Source: Deltaproteobacteria bacterium
Lineage (GTDB): Bacteria > Desulfobacterota > Binatia > UBA12015
Direction: 5' to 3'
NCBI GenBank assembly: GCA_029262355.1
Contig: JAJCZO010000416.1
Span: 1-64,000, forward strand
DNA length: 64,000 bases
Of the stretch, positions 48,858 to 59,118 are shown piece by piece (within the stretch, counting starts at the first letter, position 1; every line of letters starts with the position of its first letter). A program made the position numbers and the translations under genes. Under the pieces are notes generated by a model. It saw only the letters and a program-made list of their open reading frames with translations. It did not search any database and was not told where the DNA came from.

Positions 48858-51547
48858 CGCGCGAGGACGAGCGACGAGACGGGCAGAGATTCGATCCGGA
48901 GATCGAGCCGCGTTGGCGCGCGTTTTGGGCGGAGCAGGGCACCTTCCAAGCGGGGAGCCGGCCCGACGCCGAGCGGAAGTACATCTTGGAGATGTTCCCG
49001 TACCCGAGTGGCGATCTGCACATGGGGCACGGCAAGAACTACTTCATCGGAGATTCGCTCACGCGCTACTACGTCATGCGCGGATACGACGTGCTCCACC
49101 CGTTCGGCTGGGACGCGTTCGGCCTTCCCGCCGAGAATGCCGCGATCAAGACGGGCCGCCACCCGCGCGACTGGACGCTCGGCAACATCGCAGAGTCGAA
49201 AAGCTCTCTCGAAGCGGCCGGCCTCATGTACGACTGGTCTCGCGAAGTCACGACCTGCGAGCCCGATTACTATCGCTGGACCCAATGGCTATTTCTCATG
49301 TTGCACCGCCGCGGCCTCGCGTACCGTGCCACCGCCACCGTCAACTGGGATCCCGTCGACCAGACGGTGCTCGCCAACGAGCAGGTCGATGCCTCCGGCC
49401 GGAGCTGGCGTAGCGGCGCGGTGGTCGAGAAGCGGGAGCTCTCTCAGTGGTTCTTCAAGATCACCGATTACGCCGAGCGCCTGCTGCAGGACCTCGACAA
49501 GCTCGAACACTGGCCGGAGAAGGTGCGCGCGATGCAGCGCAACTGGATCGGTCGCAGCGAAGGGTCCGAGGTTCAGTTCCAGGTATCCGGTGGCGATCAG
49601 ACGATCACGGTCTTCACCACGCGGCCGGACACGCTCTTCGGCGCCACGTTCTTGGTGCTGGCGCCCGAGCATCCGCTCGTCTCGTCGCTGACGAGCGAGG
49701 GCCAACGAGCCGACGTCGCGGCGTATGTCGAGCAGGCGGCGAGGCGTAGCGAGATCGATCGCCAGAGTCTCGATCGGGAGAAGACGGGCGTCGCGATCGG
49801 AGCAACCTGCCGCAATCCGGTCAACGGCGAGGAAGTCCCGATCTGGATCGCCGACTACGTTCTTACGGGCTACGGCACGGGCGCGATCATGGCGGTTCCC
49901 GCTCACGACACGAGAGATTTCGAGTTCGCCCGCCAGATGAGCCTGCCGATCCGGACGGTCATCGTTCCCCAGGGCGAGGTCCCGTTGAGCGAGCCTTCGG
50001 AGGCGTCGGCCGGTGACGGAGTGATGGTAAATTCCGGCGACTACGACGGCCAGGAGAGCCGAGCCGCCGGACGCGCCATCACCGGGTGGCTCGAGGAACG
50101 TGGGCTCGGCAAGGCGACCGTCACGTACCGACTACGCGACTGGTTGGTCAGCCGACAGAGGTACTGGGGCGCACCCATTCCGATGCTCCACCGGCCAGAC
50201 GGGACCGTCGTTCCCGTGCCGGAGTCGGATCTTCCGATTCGATTGCCCGAGATCGACGACTATCTCCCCCACGGAAAATCTCCGCTCGCCTCGAACGCCG
50301 CCTTCCTTGCCGCGACCGATCCGGAGACCGGGGAGTCCGTCGAGCGCGACACCGATACGATGGACACGTTCGTCGACTCGTCCTGGTACTTCCTTCGCTA
50401 CGTCGACGCGCAGAACCAGGATGAGATCTGGTCGCCCGAAGCGATCCAACGTTGGATGCCGGTCGACCAGTACATCGGCGGTGTCGAGCACGCGATCCTG
50501 CATCTGCTCTACTCCCGCTTCATCACCAAGGTGCTGTACGACGAGGGCCTCGTCCCCGAAGACGAGCCGTTCCGCGCGTTGTTCACGCAGGGGATGGTGC
50601 AGCGCCGAGTGTCGACGCCTCTCGAGAAGGGAGCCGACGGCAGACTGACTCCGCCGCAAGCGTTGCAGAAGAGCCTGGGGCTATCGGCAGAACCCCTCAC
50701 GCACGACGACATGGAAGCTCGCTTGAAGGAGGGAAGCCACTCTCTGGTATCGCGTGACGATCGGTGGAGCGCCCTCAGCGGCCCCGTCACGATGAGCAAG
50801 AGTGCGGGTAACGGCGTGCCGATGGGGCCGTTCATCCGAGAGCACGGCTCCGACGTCGCGCGAATTACCTTGCTCTTCGCCGCGCCTCCCGAGAACAACA
50901 TGGAGTGGAGCGACGAGGGCGTAGGTGGCGCGGAGCGTTTCCTGAACCGACTCGTGGCGTTGTTCGGTGTGGAGCGCGAGAAGATCGCGGCGGAACATGC
51001 GCGCTTGGGAGCGGCAGGCCTGGATGCGGCGATCGTCTCGACCGACGGACTCGACGAGGCAAGCCTGGCCTTGCGCCGCCGGGTGCATGTGACGATCAAG
51101 AAGGTCACCGAGGACACCGAGACCTTTGCGTTCAATACGGCCATCGCGGCCCTGATGGAGTTGTTGAACGAGGGGCAGCGGCAGCGCGCGAGTGGTCCGG
51201 AGGCGTCTACCCTCTTCTGCGCGGTGGCCTGGACGACGACCCGACTCCTAGCGCCGTTTGCGCCACACCTGGCCGAGGAGTTCCACTCCTGGTTTGGCGG
51301 TGAGGGCTCGGTCTTCGATGCCGGTTGGCCGGTCTGGGACGAGTCGGCTCTCGTGGAGGACACGGTCGAGATCGCCTTGCAGGTCAACGGCAAGGTCCGT
51401 GACCGCTTGGTCGTTGCGCGGGACGCCGATCGGGAGGCTCTGCGCGAGGAGGCGCTGGCCAACGAGAAGGTGCGGGAGTTGGTTGGAGACCGCGAGGTTC
51501 GAAAGGTCATCGTGGTGCCCGGACGCCTGGTGAATGTGGTCGCTTGA
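48854..51547 (+). CDS. leuS: Leucyl-tRNA synthetase
   Basis: [23 protein letters not shown] (HIGH), ..[15 protein letters not shown] (KMSKS), editing and anticodon domains. Confidence 0.97.
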   Translation: MTREDERRDGQRFDPEIEPRWRAFWAEQGTFQAGSRPDAERKYILEMFPYPSGDLHMGHGKNYFIGDSLTRYYVMRGYDVLHPFGWDAFGLPAENAAIKTGRHPRDWTLGNIAESKSSLEAAGLMYDWSREVTTCEPDYYRWTQWLFLMLHRRGLAYRATATVNWDPVDQTVLANEQVDASGRSWRSGAVVEKRELSQWFFKITDYAERLLQDLDKLEHWPEKVRAMQRNWIGRSEGSEVQFQVSGGDQTITVFTTRPDTLFGATFLVLAPEHPLVSSLTSEGQRADVAAYVEQAARRSEIDRQSLDREKTGVAIGATCRNPVNGEEVPIWIADYVLTGYGTGAIMAVPAHDTRDFEFARQMSLPIRTVIVPQGEVPLSEPSEASAGDGVMVNSGDYDGQESRAAGRAITGWLEERGLGKATVTYRLRDWLVSRQRYWGAPIPMLHRPDGTVVPVPESDLPIRLPEIDDYLPHGKSPLASNAAFLAATDPETGESVERDTDTMDTFVDSSWYFLRYVDAQNQDEIWSPEAIQRWMPVDQYIGGVEHAILHLLYSRFITKVLYDEGLVPEDEPFRALFTQGMVQRRVSTPLEKGADGRLTPPQALQKSLGLSAEPLTHDDMEARLKEGSHSLVSRDDRWSALSGPVTMSKSAGNGVPMGPFIREHGSDVARITLLFAAPPENNMEWSDEGVGGAERFLNRLVALFGVEREKIAAEHARLGAAGLDAAIVSTDGLDEASLALRRRVHVTIKKVTEDTETFAFNTAIAALMELLNEGQRQRASGPEASTLFCAVAWTTTRLLAPFAPHLAEEFHSWFGGEGSVFDAGWPVWDESALVEDTVEIALQVNGKVRDRLVVARDADREALREEALANEKVRELVGDREVRKVIVVPGRLVNVVA

Positions 51548-51580
51548 CCTCGGGACGATATGCGACGAGGAGGTGAAGGC

Positions 51581-52162
51581 ATGACTCGGTGGCTCGCAGC
51601 AACGGCATCGCTCGTCCTTTTCGGCTGCGGGTACCATTTCCCAGGCGACGCGGGCGTGCTGCCGGGTGGGGGCACCCGAGTCCATGTTTCGACGTTCACG
51701 AACCAGAGTCGCGAACCCGGTCTCGAGAACTCGGTCCGTGATGCGCTCGAGAACGAGATTCTGCGCCGCGGGAACTTCGAGTTGGTCTCGACCGGGGAGG
51801 CGGAAGTGGTCCTGGAGGGAGTGATCAAGTCGCTCCAGTATCGACCGATCGCATTCTCCAATTCGGACGAGGCCCTTCAGTACGAAACGATCATGACGGT
51901 GTCCGTGTTGCTCCGTGACCCCAAGCGGAAGGCGATCGTCTGGAGAGTCTCGAACCTGCGCGAGAGTGATTCGTTCGGCGCGGTGCCGGGGACGGTCGTC
52001 GTGCAGTCTTCCCAGTTTCAGGAGCAATCCACGCTGAACGCACAGAACCTCGCTCAGTTGACCGACGTGCAACTCTCCGAGTCGCAGAAGGACGAGGCGA
52101 TCGAGCGCGTGCTCGAGAACATGTCACGGGACGTCTACAACTCGATGACGGAGAATTTCTGA
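51581..52162 (+). CDS. lptE: LPS-assembly lipoprotein LptE-like
   Basis: Lipobox LFGCGYHFPGDAGVLPGG; VHVSTFTNQSREPGLENSVRDALENEILRRGNFELV; located between leuS and holA. Confidence 0.82.
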   Translation: MTRWLAATASLVLFGCGYHFPGDAGVLPGGGTRVHVSTFTNQSREPGLENSVRDALENEILRRGNFELVSTGEAEVVLEGVIKSLQYRPIAFSNSDEALQYETIMTVSVLLRDPKRKAIVWRVSNLRESDSFGAVPGTVVVQSSQFQEQSTLNAQNLAQLTDVQLSESQKDEAIERVLENMSRDVYNSMTENF

Positions 52163-52239
52163 GCCCGAAGCGAGAGGCCGGGCGGGGGCGCGCTCCCGGC
52201 AAAGCGAAGCCGCCGGCCGCGGGTCGCGCGAGGCTTCTC

Positions 52240-53178
52240 GTGGGCGACTCCTATCTGGTGCGCGAACGGCTCGCTGCGCTGCAAAAGGAGGCAGTTGGAG
52301 AGCCACCGGCGTTCGGTGCAGCCGAGACCTTGTACGGTGATCGTGCCGACCTCGAGACCATCGCCGTCGCACTGATGACACTCCCCTTGATGGGCAGCCG
52401 ATTCGTCGCCCTCCGCCAGCCGGAGAAGCTCAAGGAAGACGTCCAGAAGGGCGTCGCGGAGCTCCTCGGCGACATTCCGCCGCAGACGTACTTCGTCGTC
52501 GTGAGCGATGCCCCGGACATGCGCAAGACGCTATTCGCGGCCTTGAAAAAGCAGGGCGACGTCGAGGCACTCGGCGTTGGCTCGAAGCGCGACGGAAGCC
52601 GAGCTCGCCCGGAGTTGATGGATGCCGCGGCTGGGCTCGCAAAGGCGCGGTCGGTGGAGCTGAGCCGCGAAGCGCTCGCCGCATTCGTGGACTTCATCCA
52701 GGACGATACGTCGAGAATGGTCAACGAGCTCGAAAAGCTCTCCCTGCGCTACGCCGATCAGAAGCTCGAGCCGCGCCAGGTCCTGGAGAGTCTCGGAGGC
52801 GAGCGCGCGCTTACGGCGTTCGCGCTGGAAGGAGCTCTGCGCGAGCGCCGCATCGGACGGGCGATCGCGGAGTTGCGCCGCTCCTTGGCTCAGGGCGAGC
52901 GGCCAGAGGTGCTGGTGGGTCAGCTTGCCGGAGAGCTGCGGAGCCTGTTGCGGGCCCGCGCGCTGCTGGATTCGGGGCTCGATGAGTCGTCGGCCATCAA
53001 GGCCTTCGGAGGCGGTCGCGGCTACTTCGTCGTCCCGCGCGCACGCAACTTCCGTCGCGGAGAACTCGTGCGCGCGATTCGTCAACTCGGACGGGTGGAC
53101 GTCGACGCAAAGACGGGACAGGGAGACCCAGCCGCCGGGCTCGAGCGAATGTTGCTTCAGCTCAATGCGTCGACGTGA
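52240..53178 (+). CDS. holA: DNA polymerase III subunit delta
   Basis: LVGDSYLVRERL.., LMGSRFVALRQPEKLKEDV, ARGFAEFID-like LSREALAAFVDFIQDDTSRMVNELEKLSLRY. Start probably a little further upstream. Confidence 0.82.
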   Translation: MGDSYLVRERLAALQKEAVGEPPAFGAAETLYGDRADLETIAVALMTLPLMGSRFVALRQPEKLKEDVQKGVAELLGDIPPQTYFVVVSDAPDMRKTLFAALKKQGDVEALGVGSKRDGSRARPELMDAAAGLAKARSVELSREALAAFVDFIQDDTSRMVNELEKLSLRYADQKLEPRQVLESLGGERALTAFALEGALRERRIGRAIAELRRSLAQGERPEVLVGQLAGELRSLLRARALLDSGLDESSAIKAFGGGRGYFVVPRARNFRRGELVRAIRQLGRVDVDAKTGQGDPAAGLERMLLQLNAST

Positions 53179-53420
53179 CGCGCGAGGCGAGCGATGCGCC
53201 GAGAGGCGTTATTGCGATGAAGCACGCCCTTGGTCACGGCCTTGTCGAGGGTGCGCTGCACCTGCAACACGGCCTGCTTTGCGCCATCCTTGTCGCCAGC
53301 CTCGACGAGGACGCGTACTTTTTTCACCGAGGTCCGCACGCTGGAGCGGATCGCCTGATTGCGAGCCGCACGCTTGATGGACTGACGGTGCCGTTTGATC
53401 GCTGATGGGTGATTCGCCAT
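53157..53420 (-). CDS. rpsT: 30S ribosomal protein S20
   Basis: MANHPSAIKRHRQSIKRAARNQAIRSSVRTSVKKVRVLVEAGDKDGAKQAVLQVQRTLDKAVTKGVLHRNNASRRIARLARHV. Confidence 0.96.
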   Translation of the reverse strand: MANHPSAIKRHRQSIKRAARNQAIRSSVRTSVKKVRVLVEAGDKDGAKQAVLQVQRTLDKAVTKGVLHRNNASRRIARLARHVDALS

Positions 53421-53447
53421 TAGATTCCTCGTGTTATCCGACTGTCC

Positions 53448-54254
53448 CTAACGATCGGGTGCTCCCGGGTCAATCGTGGCAGGCCCCGCCAGCGCACGTT
53501 TTGCGGCCTGCCAGCGCTCTTCAAGGGTTTTAGGCGACAGAGCCCGGAGGTCTTCGCCCGCCTGGCGGGCCGTGGCTTCGACATGGCGGAACCGGGCCTC
53601 GAAGCGGTCGATGGCCTGTCCCAGCGTGCGTTCGGGCTCCCGACCGATCTTTCGGGCCAGGTTGGCGACGGTGAAGAGCAGGTCCCCGATCTCCTCGGCG
53701 ATTCGCTCCGGATCGCCGCCGGCCATGGCCTCGGTGAGCTCCAGGCGCTCTTCGTCCAGCTTCGCCAAGACGGGTTCCGGTCCGGACCAGTCGAACCCGA
53801 CCCGGGATGCCTTTTCGGCGATCCGTTCGGCCCGCTGGAGAGCGGGTAGGGCCTTGGGCACGCCGTCGATCACCGAAGCGCCCGGCCCCCGCTCGGACGC
53901 CTTGATCTCCTCCCAGTTCTCAGCGACCTCGGTTGCGTCGCGGACGCCGACGTCCCCGAACACATGGGGGTGTCTCCGCTCCAGCTTGGCAACGACCGTC
54001 TGACAGACGTCGGCGATCGCGAAGGTCCCGGCCTCCTGAGCCATCTGCGCGTGGAACACCACCTGGAGAAGGAGGTCCCCGAGCTCGGTGCAGAGCTCCG
54101 CGGAGTTCCCCATGTCGATCGCCTCCGCGACCTCGTAGGCCTCTTCGATCACGTACTTCCGGATCGACTCGTGGGTCTGTTCGCGATCCCACGGGCAGCC
54201 GTCGGGAGCACGTAGCCGCGCCATCACGGCGACGAGATCGTCAAAGTTCCTCAC
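53448..54254 (-). CDS. mazG: Nucleoside triphosphate pyrophosphohydrolase MazG
   Basis: LRAPDGCPWDREQTHESIRKYVIEEAYEVAEAID..ELGDLLLQVVFHAQMAQE; EERLELTEAMAGGDPERIAEEIGDLLFTVANLARKIG; GTG start. Confidence 0.93.
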   Translation of the reverse strand: MRNFDDLVAVMARLRAPDGCPWDREQTHESIRKYVIEEAYEVAEAIDMGNSAELCTELGDLLLQVVFHAQMAQEAGTFAIADVCQTVVAKLERRHPHVFGDVGVRDATEVAENWEEIKASERGPGASVIDGVPKALPALQRAERIAEKASRVGFDWSGPEPVLAKLDEERLELTEAMAGGDPERIAEEIGDLLFTVANLARKIGREPERTLGQAIDRFEARFRHVEATARQAGEDLRALSPKTLEERWQAAKRALAGPATIDPGAPDR

Positions 54255-54314
54255 GGAGCCTCCTGCTGAGCCGATTTGCTGGAAATGGGGCCAACGATTA
54301 CGAAGAGCAATAGG

Positions 54315-54572
54315 ATGGCGCCGCCGGTCAAGATCTTCACGACTCCCTACTGCCCGTACTGCCACGCTGCGAAGGATCTCTTCGCAGATAAGGGCATCGA
54401 GTTCACTGAAGTCGATGTCGCGGGCGACTTCGAGGAGCGGGCGCGCCTCGCCGACATCACTGGGCAACGGACCGTGCCGCAGATCTTCATCGGGGAAAAG
54501 TCCGTCGGAGGCTATGACGAGTTGGCGGCGCTCGAGATGCGCGGCCAGCTGGATTCGCTTCTGGGCGAGTGA
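54315..54572 (+). CDS. grxC: Glutaredoxin 3-like
   Basis: VKIFTTPYCPYCHAAKDLFADKGIEFTEVDV..TGQRTVPQIFIGEKSVGGYDEL. Confidence 0.92.
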   Translation: MAPPVKIFTTPYCPYCHAAKDLFADKGIEFTEVDVAGDFEERARLADITGQRTVPQIFIGEKSVGGYDELAALEMRGQLDSLLGE

Positions 54573-55696
54573 CTGCGTCGCTGTATGCGCGGATTCGTCC
54601 GCTCCTGTTCGGCCTCGATGCAGAAGACGCGCATCGCCGCGCGGTGTATCTCGCGGGCGTCGCCGGCCGCACATTGTCGGTGGCCGCGCGGGCCGGGCTT
54701 CGGGCGATGCCGCCGACGAGTTCCCGTCTGGAGCGACGGCTGTTGGGGTTGACGTTTCCCAATCCCATCGGGCTGGCCGCCGGCTTCGACAAGAACGCGG
54801 TCGCAAGTCACCTGTGGCCGGCGTTGGGCTTCGGCTTCGCGGAGCTCGGTACGATTACCGCGCTGGCCCAGCCGGGCAACCCGACCCCTCGAATGTTCCG
54901 GCTCCCCGAGGATCACGCCGTCGTGAACCGGCTCGGATTCAACAATGAGGGCGCGACGGCCGTCGCGGCGCGACTCGAGAGCATCCTGCAGGCCCGCCCC
55001 CGAATCCCCATTGGCATCAACATCGGAGGGTCGCGCGCGCGCGTCGGTGACCCGGAAGCGGAGCTCGAAGACTATCGCGAGTCGACGCGCCGGCTAGGAC
55101 GACTTGCGGACTACATTGCGGTGAACGTCAGCTCACCCAATACGCCTGGCCTGCGAGACCTGCAGGAACCCGCGCGCCTCGGTCGCCTCATCGAAACGGT
55201 TCGCGGGCAGCTGAAGCGTCTCGGTCTCGGCGTCAGCGCTCCGAGAGTCCTCGTAAAGCTGTCGCCCGACCTCGCAGAGGAGGGCATCGCAGAGATCTGT
55301 GCGTCCGCGCTCGCCGCGGGCACCGACGGATTCATCGCGACGAACACGACGCTGTCTCGAGACGGTCTGAAGGGTGCCTCGGTCAACGAGGCGGGAGGCG
55401 TATCAGGCGTGCCGCTCCGCGAGCGTTCCAACCGAATCATTTCGCGGATCCGATTCGTCGCGGGGCCGAGCGTGCCGATCATTGGCGTCGGCGGTGTTTC
55501 GTGCCTCGACGACGTGCTCGCCAAGCTCGGTGCGGGCGCCGATCTGATTTCCCTGTACACGGGGATGATCTACGAAGGCCCCTTGCTGGCTCGCCGACTC
55601 GCACACGCGCTCGACGCGGAGCTCGCATGCCGCGGTTGCTCGTCCGTGGCAGAGCTCGTAGGCGCCGGACGGGCGGACGCTGCGGCCGGGCAGTGA
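54569..55696 (+). CDS. pyrD: Dihydroorotate dehydrogenase (class 2)
   Basis: GLTFPNPIGLAAGFDKNAVASHLWPALGFGFAELGTITALAQPGNPTPRMFRLPEDHAVVNRLGFNNEGA; YIAVNVSSPNTPGLRDLQ. Confidence 0.94.
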   Translation: MTASLYARIRPLLFGLDAEDAHRRAVYLAGVAGRTLSVAARAGLRAMPPTSSRLERRLLGLTFPNPIGLAAGFDKNAVASHLWPALGFGFAELGTITALAQPGNPTPRMFRLPEDHAVVNRLGFNNEGATAVAARLESILQARPRIPIGINIGGSRARVGDPEAELEDYRESTRRLGRLADYIAVNVSSPNTPGLRDLQEPARLGRLIETVRGQLKRLGLGVSAPRVLVKLSPDLAEEGIAEICASALAAGTDGFIATNTTLSRDGLKGASVNEAGGVSGVPLRERSNRIISRIRFVAGPSVPIIGVGGVSCLDDVLAKLGAGADLISLYTGMIYEGPLLARRLAHALDAELACRGCSSVAELVGAGRADAAAGQ

Positions 55697-56376
55697 CACC
55701 GGCCGGTCGCTGGTCGGTTTGCGTAGTCGTCCCAGCACTCGATGAGGCGACGGAGATCGAGGCGTCGCTCCGCAGCGTCGGACTCGACGACGGGCACGAG
55801 GTCGTGGTGGTCGACGGGGGAAGTCGAGACGATACGGTTCTGCGCGCGGAGGGCTTGGGAGTTCGCGTGATTCCTTCGCCGCCGGGGCGAGCGACCCAGA
55901 TGAACCAGGGAGCCGCGTCTACGCGAGGCGACCTACTTCTCTTCCTCCACGCCGATACGAGGCTTCCCGCGAACTGGAGTTCCGTGGTTCGCGCCGCGAT
56001 GGACGAAGGCGCGGTGGCGGGGCGGTTCGACGTGGAGCTTCGCGGCGATCACCCGATGCTTCGCGTCGTCGCGCGCGCCATCAACCTGCGGTCGCGGTGG
56101 AGTCGGATCTACACCGGCGACCAGGCGATCTTCGTTCGCCGTTCCGTATTCGACGAAATCGGTGGGTACGAGCCGATTCTACTCATGGAAGATCTTGCGC
56201 TGAGCCGACGGCTGAAGGAGGCAGGACCGATTGCCAGCCTAAGAGCTACCGTGAGCACGTCGGGGCGGCGGTGGGAGGAGCGCGGGGTGTTTCGCACGAT
56301 CGCGCTGATGTGGTGGTTGCGATTTCTTTACTTCGTCGGGGTGTCCCCCGATCGATTGGCTCGGATGTACCGGTAG
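55693..56376 (+). CDS. Family 2 glycosyltransferase (TIGR04283-like)
   Basis: VVPALDEATEIEASLRSV..HEVVVVDGGSRDDTVLRAEG..GRATQMNQGAASTRGDLLLFLHADTRLP..YTGDQAIFVRRSVFDEIGGY; GTG start in ATGA-type overlap with pyrD. Confidence 0.87.
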   Translation: MTPAGRWSVCVVVPALDEATEIEASLRSVGLDDGHEVVVVDGGSRDDTVLRAEGLGVRVIPSPPGRATQMNQGAASTRGDLLLFLHADTRLPANWSSVVRAAMDEGAVAGRFDVELRGDHPMLRVVARAINLRSRWSRIYTGDQAIFVRRSVFDEIGGYEPILLMEDLALSRRLKEAGPIASLRATVSTSGRRWEERGVFRTIALMWWLRFLYFVGVSPDRLARMYR

Positions 56377-56393
56377 GATTTCGGTCGCTTCGG

Positions 56394-57869
56394 CTAGCCG
56401 GCCGGGGCGCGCAGGCGGACCTTCTCTCCTTGTGGGCGACGGTTGCGTTGGTTCACTCCCACGACGAAAGAGACCTCTTGCCCGGCCGCCAGGGCCTCGC
56501 CGGCGCGGAGCTCACAATGGCTCACGTGGAAGAAGATCGTCTCGCCACCTTCACCGTGCGCGATGAATCCGAAGCCCCGATCGGCGAAGTAGCTCGCGAC
56601 GCGTCCTTCGATTCGCGGACGCTCTCGTCCGAGCACGCGCGCGAGATCGTCGTGCAGCGGTTCATCTACGATGCTCGTACTCTCGACGGAATCGCCCTGG
56701 GGCGCCTCGAGGCGCGCCAGGAGATCGTCGAGGCGCTTGCGCTCTGGCTCGCCTGCCGCCTCCTGCTCGGATGCCGCACGAAGGTAGGGCAGCGCCCGAG
56801 AGAGTTGGCCGTGCTCGATCAATACTTCGGCGATTCGTGACTCGACCGCGGCTGCCAAGGTCGAGCCGGGCGGCACTCTGCCTCCGGCCAGTCGCTCCAA
56901 CTCCTCGAGAGCGGAGCGCGGCCGCTTCAAGGCAATCTGCAGCTCCGCGATCTCCATGCGGATCTGCACCTCTCCGCGCGGGTGGCGCTCGAGCGCATTG
57001 CCCAAGACTTCGGCCGCCTCTGGTAGTCGCCCTGCGCGCCGCAGGAAGGAGCCCAGAGCGACCAGCGCGACCTCGCCCTTTGCCAACTCGGTCGATCGGC
57101 GCAGCGCAGCCTCGGCATCGCCGAGTCTTCCACCCTGCTCGTACGCGCGGCCGAGTCGTTCCCAGATCACGGACGAGCTCTGATCGAGCCCGCGGGCTTC
57201 CTCCAGGCAGCGAATCGCTGCTTGGTGGTCCTCGTCTCGTAGGTAGGTCTCGCCGTAGCTCGCCAGACGGTGCTCGCTCCGAATCACTCGCTCGCCGGGG
57301 CGGTCGTCGAGGTTCGCACACCGATCGAGTGCGGAGCGGGCCCGCTCGGAGTCGCCGGTCTCGCGGAGGTTGCGGGCCAGGTGGAAGAGGACCTGGATCT
57401 GGATGCCTCGACCACGCTCCTGCTGTTCTGGCGGGGAGGCACAATACGACTCATCCGCGCCGGTGAACGCATCCGCCGCGGCCCGCGGTCGGTGCAATCG
57501 CTCGAGACAGTATCCCTTTCGGAACAAGCAGAGGTGGTAGCCCTGGAACGTCTCCAGGGCGCGATCGTACCAGGTGAGCGCTCGGGCCCAGCGCTTCTTG
57601 CGCTGGAAGTACCAACCGATCTGACAATGATAGAGCGCCGCGCGCCGCGGGTTCAGTTCGACGCAGCGCAGGAAGAACTGCTCGACTCTCGCCTCGTTCC
57701 CGACCAACGAGTACGTGCGTGCAAGTTCGAGCACCAACTCCAGATCGTCCCAGCCCTCTGAGCCGCCTTCGTCGATCTTGCCGAAGCGGTCGACGATTCG
57801 GTGCAGCTCACCGCGTTCGCGCAGCGCCCGGACTTCGACCGCGCGCTCGGAGGCGCGCTTGCCTTTCAC
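56394..57869 (-). CDS. TPR-repeat protein with C-terminal cold-shock domain
   Basis: Repeated TPR-like helices (e.g. CQIGWYFQRKKRWARALTWYDRALETF); C-terminal VASYFADRGFGFIAHGEGGETIFFHVSHCELRAGEALAAGQEVSFVVG (RNP1/RNP2-like). Confidence 0.8.
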   Translation of the reverse strand: MKGKRASERAVEVRALRERGELHRIVDRFGKIDEGGSEGWDDLELVLELARTYSLVGNEARVEQFFLRCVELNPRRAALYHCQIGWYFQRKKRWARALTWYDRALETFQGYHLCLFRKGYCLERLHRPRAAADAFTGADESYCASPPEQQERGRGIQIQVLFHLARNLRETGDSERARSALDRCANLDDRPGERVIRSEHRLASYGETYLRDEDHQAAIRCLEEARGLDQSSSVIWERLGRAYEQGGRLGDAEAALRRSTELAKGEVALVALGSFLRRAGRLPEAAEVLGNALERHPRGEVQIRMEIAELQIALKRPRSALEELERLAGGRVPPGSTLAAAVESRIAEVLIEHGQLSRALPYLRAASEQEAAGEPERKRLDDLLARLEAPQGDSVESTSIVDEPLHDDLARVLGRERPRIEGRVASYFADRGFGFIAHGEGGETIFFHVSHCELRAGEALAAGQEVSFVVGVNQRNRRPQGEKVRLRAPAG

Positions 57870-58477
57870 GTCGATGGGACACCTCCCAGGACGCGCCGGC
57901 CCTCGAGGTGAATTCCGCCGTCCGCCAAGCGCTGTAGCGCGAGAGGATAGATCCTGTGCTCCTGCTGGAGAATCCGCGAAGAGAGGCTCTCCTCCGTGTC
58001 ATCGTCGAGCACGGGCACGGCAGCCTGCGCCAGAATGGGGCCGTGGTCCATTTGCTCGTCGACGAGGTGTACGGTGACGCCGGTCACGCGGGCACCGTAG
58101 TCCAGCGCCTGGCGCTGCGCATGAAGCCCGGGGAAAGCGGGCAGCAACGCGGGGTGAATGTTCACGACGTGCCCGGGGAAGGCTTCGAGCAAGACTCGCG
58201 TAATGAGTCGGTCGAACCCAGCGAGCGCCACGGTGTCGACCTCGTGTCGGCGCAGCACGTCGACGATCGCTCGGTCGAACGACTCGCGCCGGGCGAAGTC
58301 GGCGTGGGGCACGACCTCGGTCGGCACGTCGTACTTCGCCGCGTGCCGGAGCCCCAAGGCGCCGCGCCGGTTGCTCACGACCACGCGCGGAGCCGCAGCC
58401 AGCCGGTGTTCGGCGACGGCGGTCAGAATCGCTTCGAGATTCGATCCGCGGCCCGATATGAGGATGCCGAGATTCAT
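57866..58477 (-). CDS. purN: Phosphoribosylglycinamide formyltransferase
   Basis: LGILISGRGSNLEAILTAV, VALAGFDRLITRVLLEAFPGHVVNIHPALLPAFPGLHAQRQALDYG, GVTVHLVDEQMDHGPILAQ. Confidence 0.95.
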   Translation of the reverse strand: MNLGILISGRGSNLEAILTAVAEHRLAAAPRVVVSNRRGALGLRHAAKYDVPTEVVPHADFARRESFDRAIVDVLRRHEVDTVALAGFDRLITRVLLEAFPGHVVNIHPALLPAFPGLHAQRQALDYGARVTGVTVHLVDEQMDHGPILAQAAVPVLDDDTEESLSSRILQQEHRIYPLALQRLADGGIHLEGRRVLGGVPST

Positions 58478-58545
58478 GGGAACAAGGGGCCACCCGTGAG
58501 CGCCACCCCAAGGGCATTCACTTATTAGGACGATGACAGGGAAAC

Positions 58546-59118
58546 TCAAGGCCGGCGGGCTGCGATCGCACTGAGATGACGCGGCTTTTTCTCTTGGCCG
58601 CGGTTCCCACTGGACGACGCGACGATTTCGAGGCCGACATCGGGTGCTTCGCACAGCGCTTCGAGTTCCCCTTGCTGTAGGCAAAACTCGCGGCGGGGGT
58701 GGCCCGTGGCCTCGAACTGAGCCGCTCCGAAGGTCTCGACGACCAGAAGCCCGCCTGGCCGGAGAAGCCTCGAGAGCGACGGAAACAGGGTCCGGTCGAG
58801 GAAGCAGGTCTGAATCACCAGGTCGAACGTCTGGTCGCCGAGTGGGAGTCGAGCGGCATCGGCGACGACACCGAGGATCGGCCCACCGCCTGGGGCGGTC
58901 TTGTCGATGGCGGCTCGGGCGAAATCGAGCGCGACGACCCGGAAGTCGAGCCGTGCCAACATCTGAGCATGCCTGCCGGAGCCGCAGGCTAGATCGAGGG
59001 CCCAGGGTGCGCTCCGCTCTTGGCGCAGCGCGCGCGCATGCGTCTCCACGAATGCGGACGGGGCTGCGGGGGCTGGCCCCCCTTCGTGGCGCTGCTCCCA
59101 TCTGCGACGCTCCGTCAT
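58546..59118 (-). CDS. Class I SAM-dependent methyltransferase
   Basis: PWALDLACGSGRHAQMLARLDFRVVALDFARAAI..DAARLPLGDQTFDLVIQTCFLDRTLFPSLSRLLRPGGLLVVETF. Confidence 0.87.
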   Translation of the reverse strand: MTERRRWEQRHEGGPAPAAPSAFVETHARALRQERSAPWALDLACGSGRHAQMLARLDFRVVALDFARAAIDKTAPGGGPILGVVADAARLPLGDQTFDLVIQTCFLDRTLFPSLSRLLRPGGLLVVETFGAAQFEATGHPRREFCLQQGELEALCEAPDVGLEIVASSSGNRGQEKKPRHLSAIAARRP

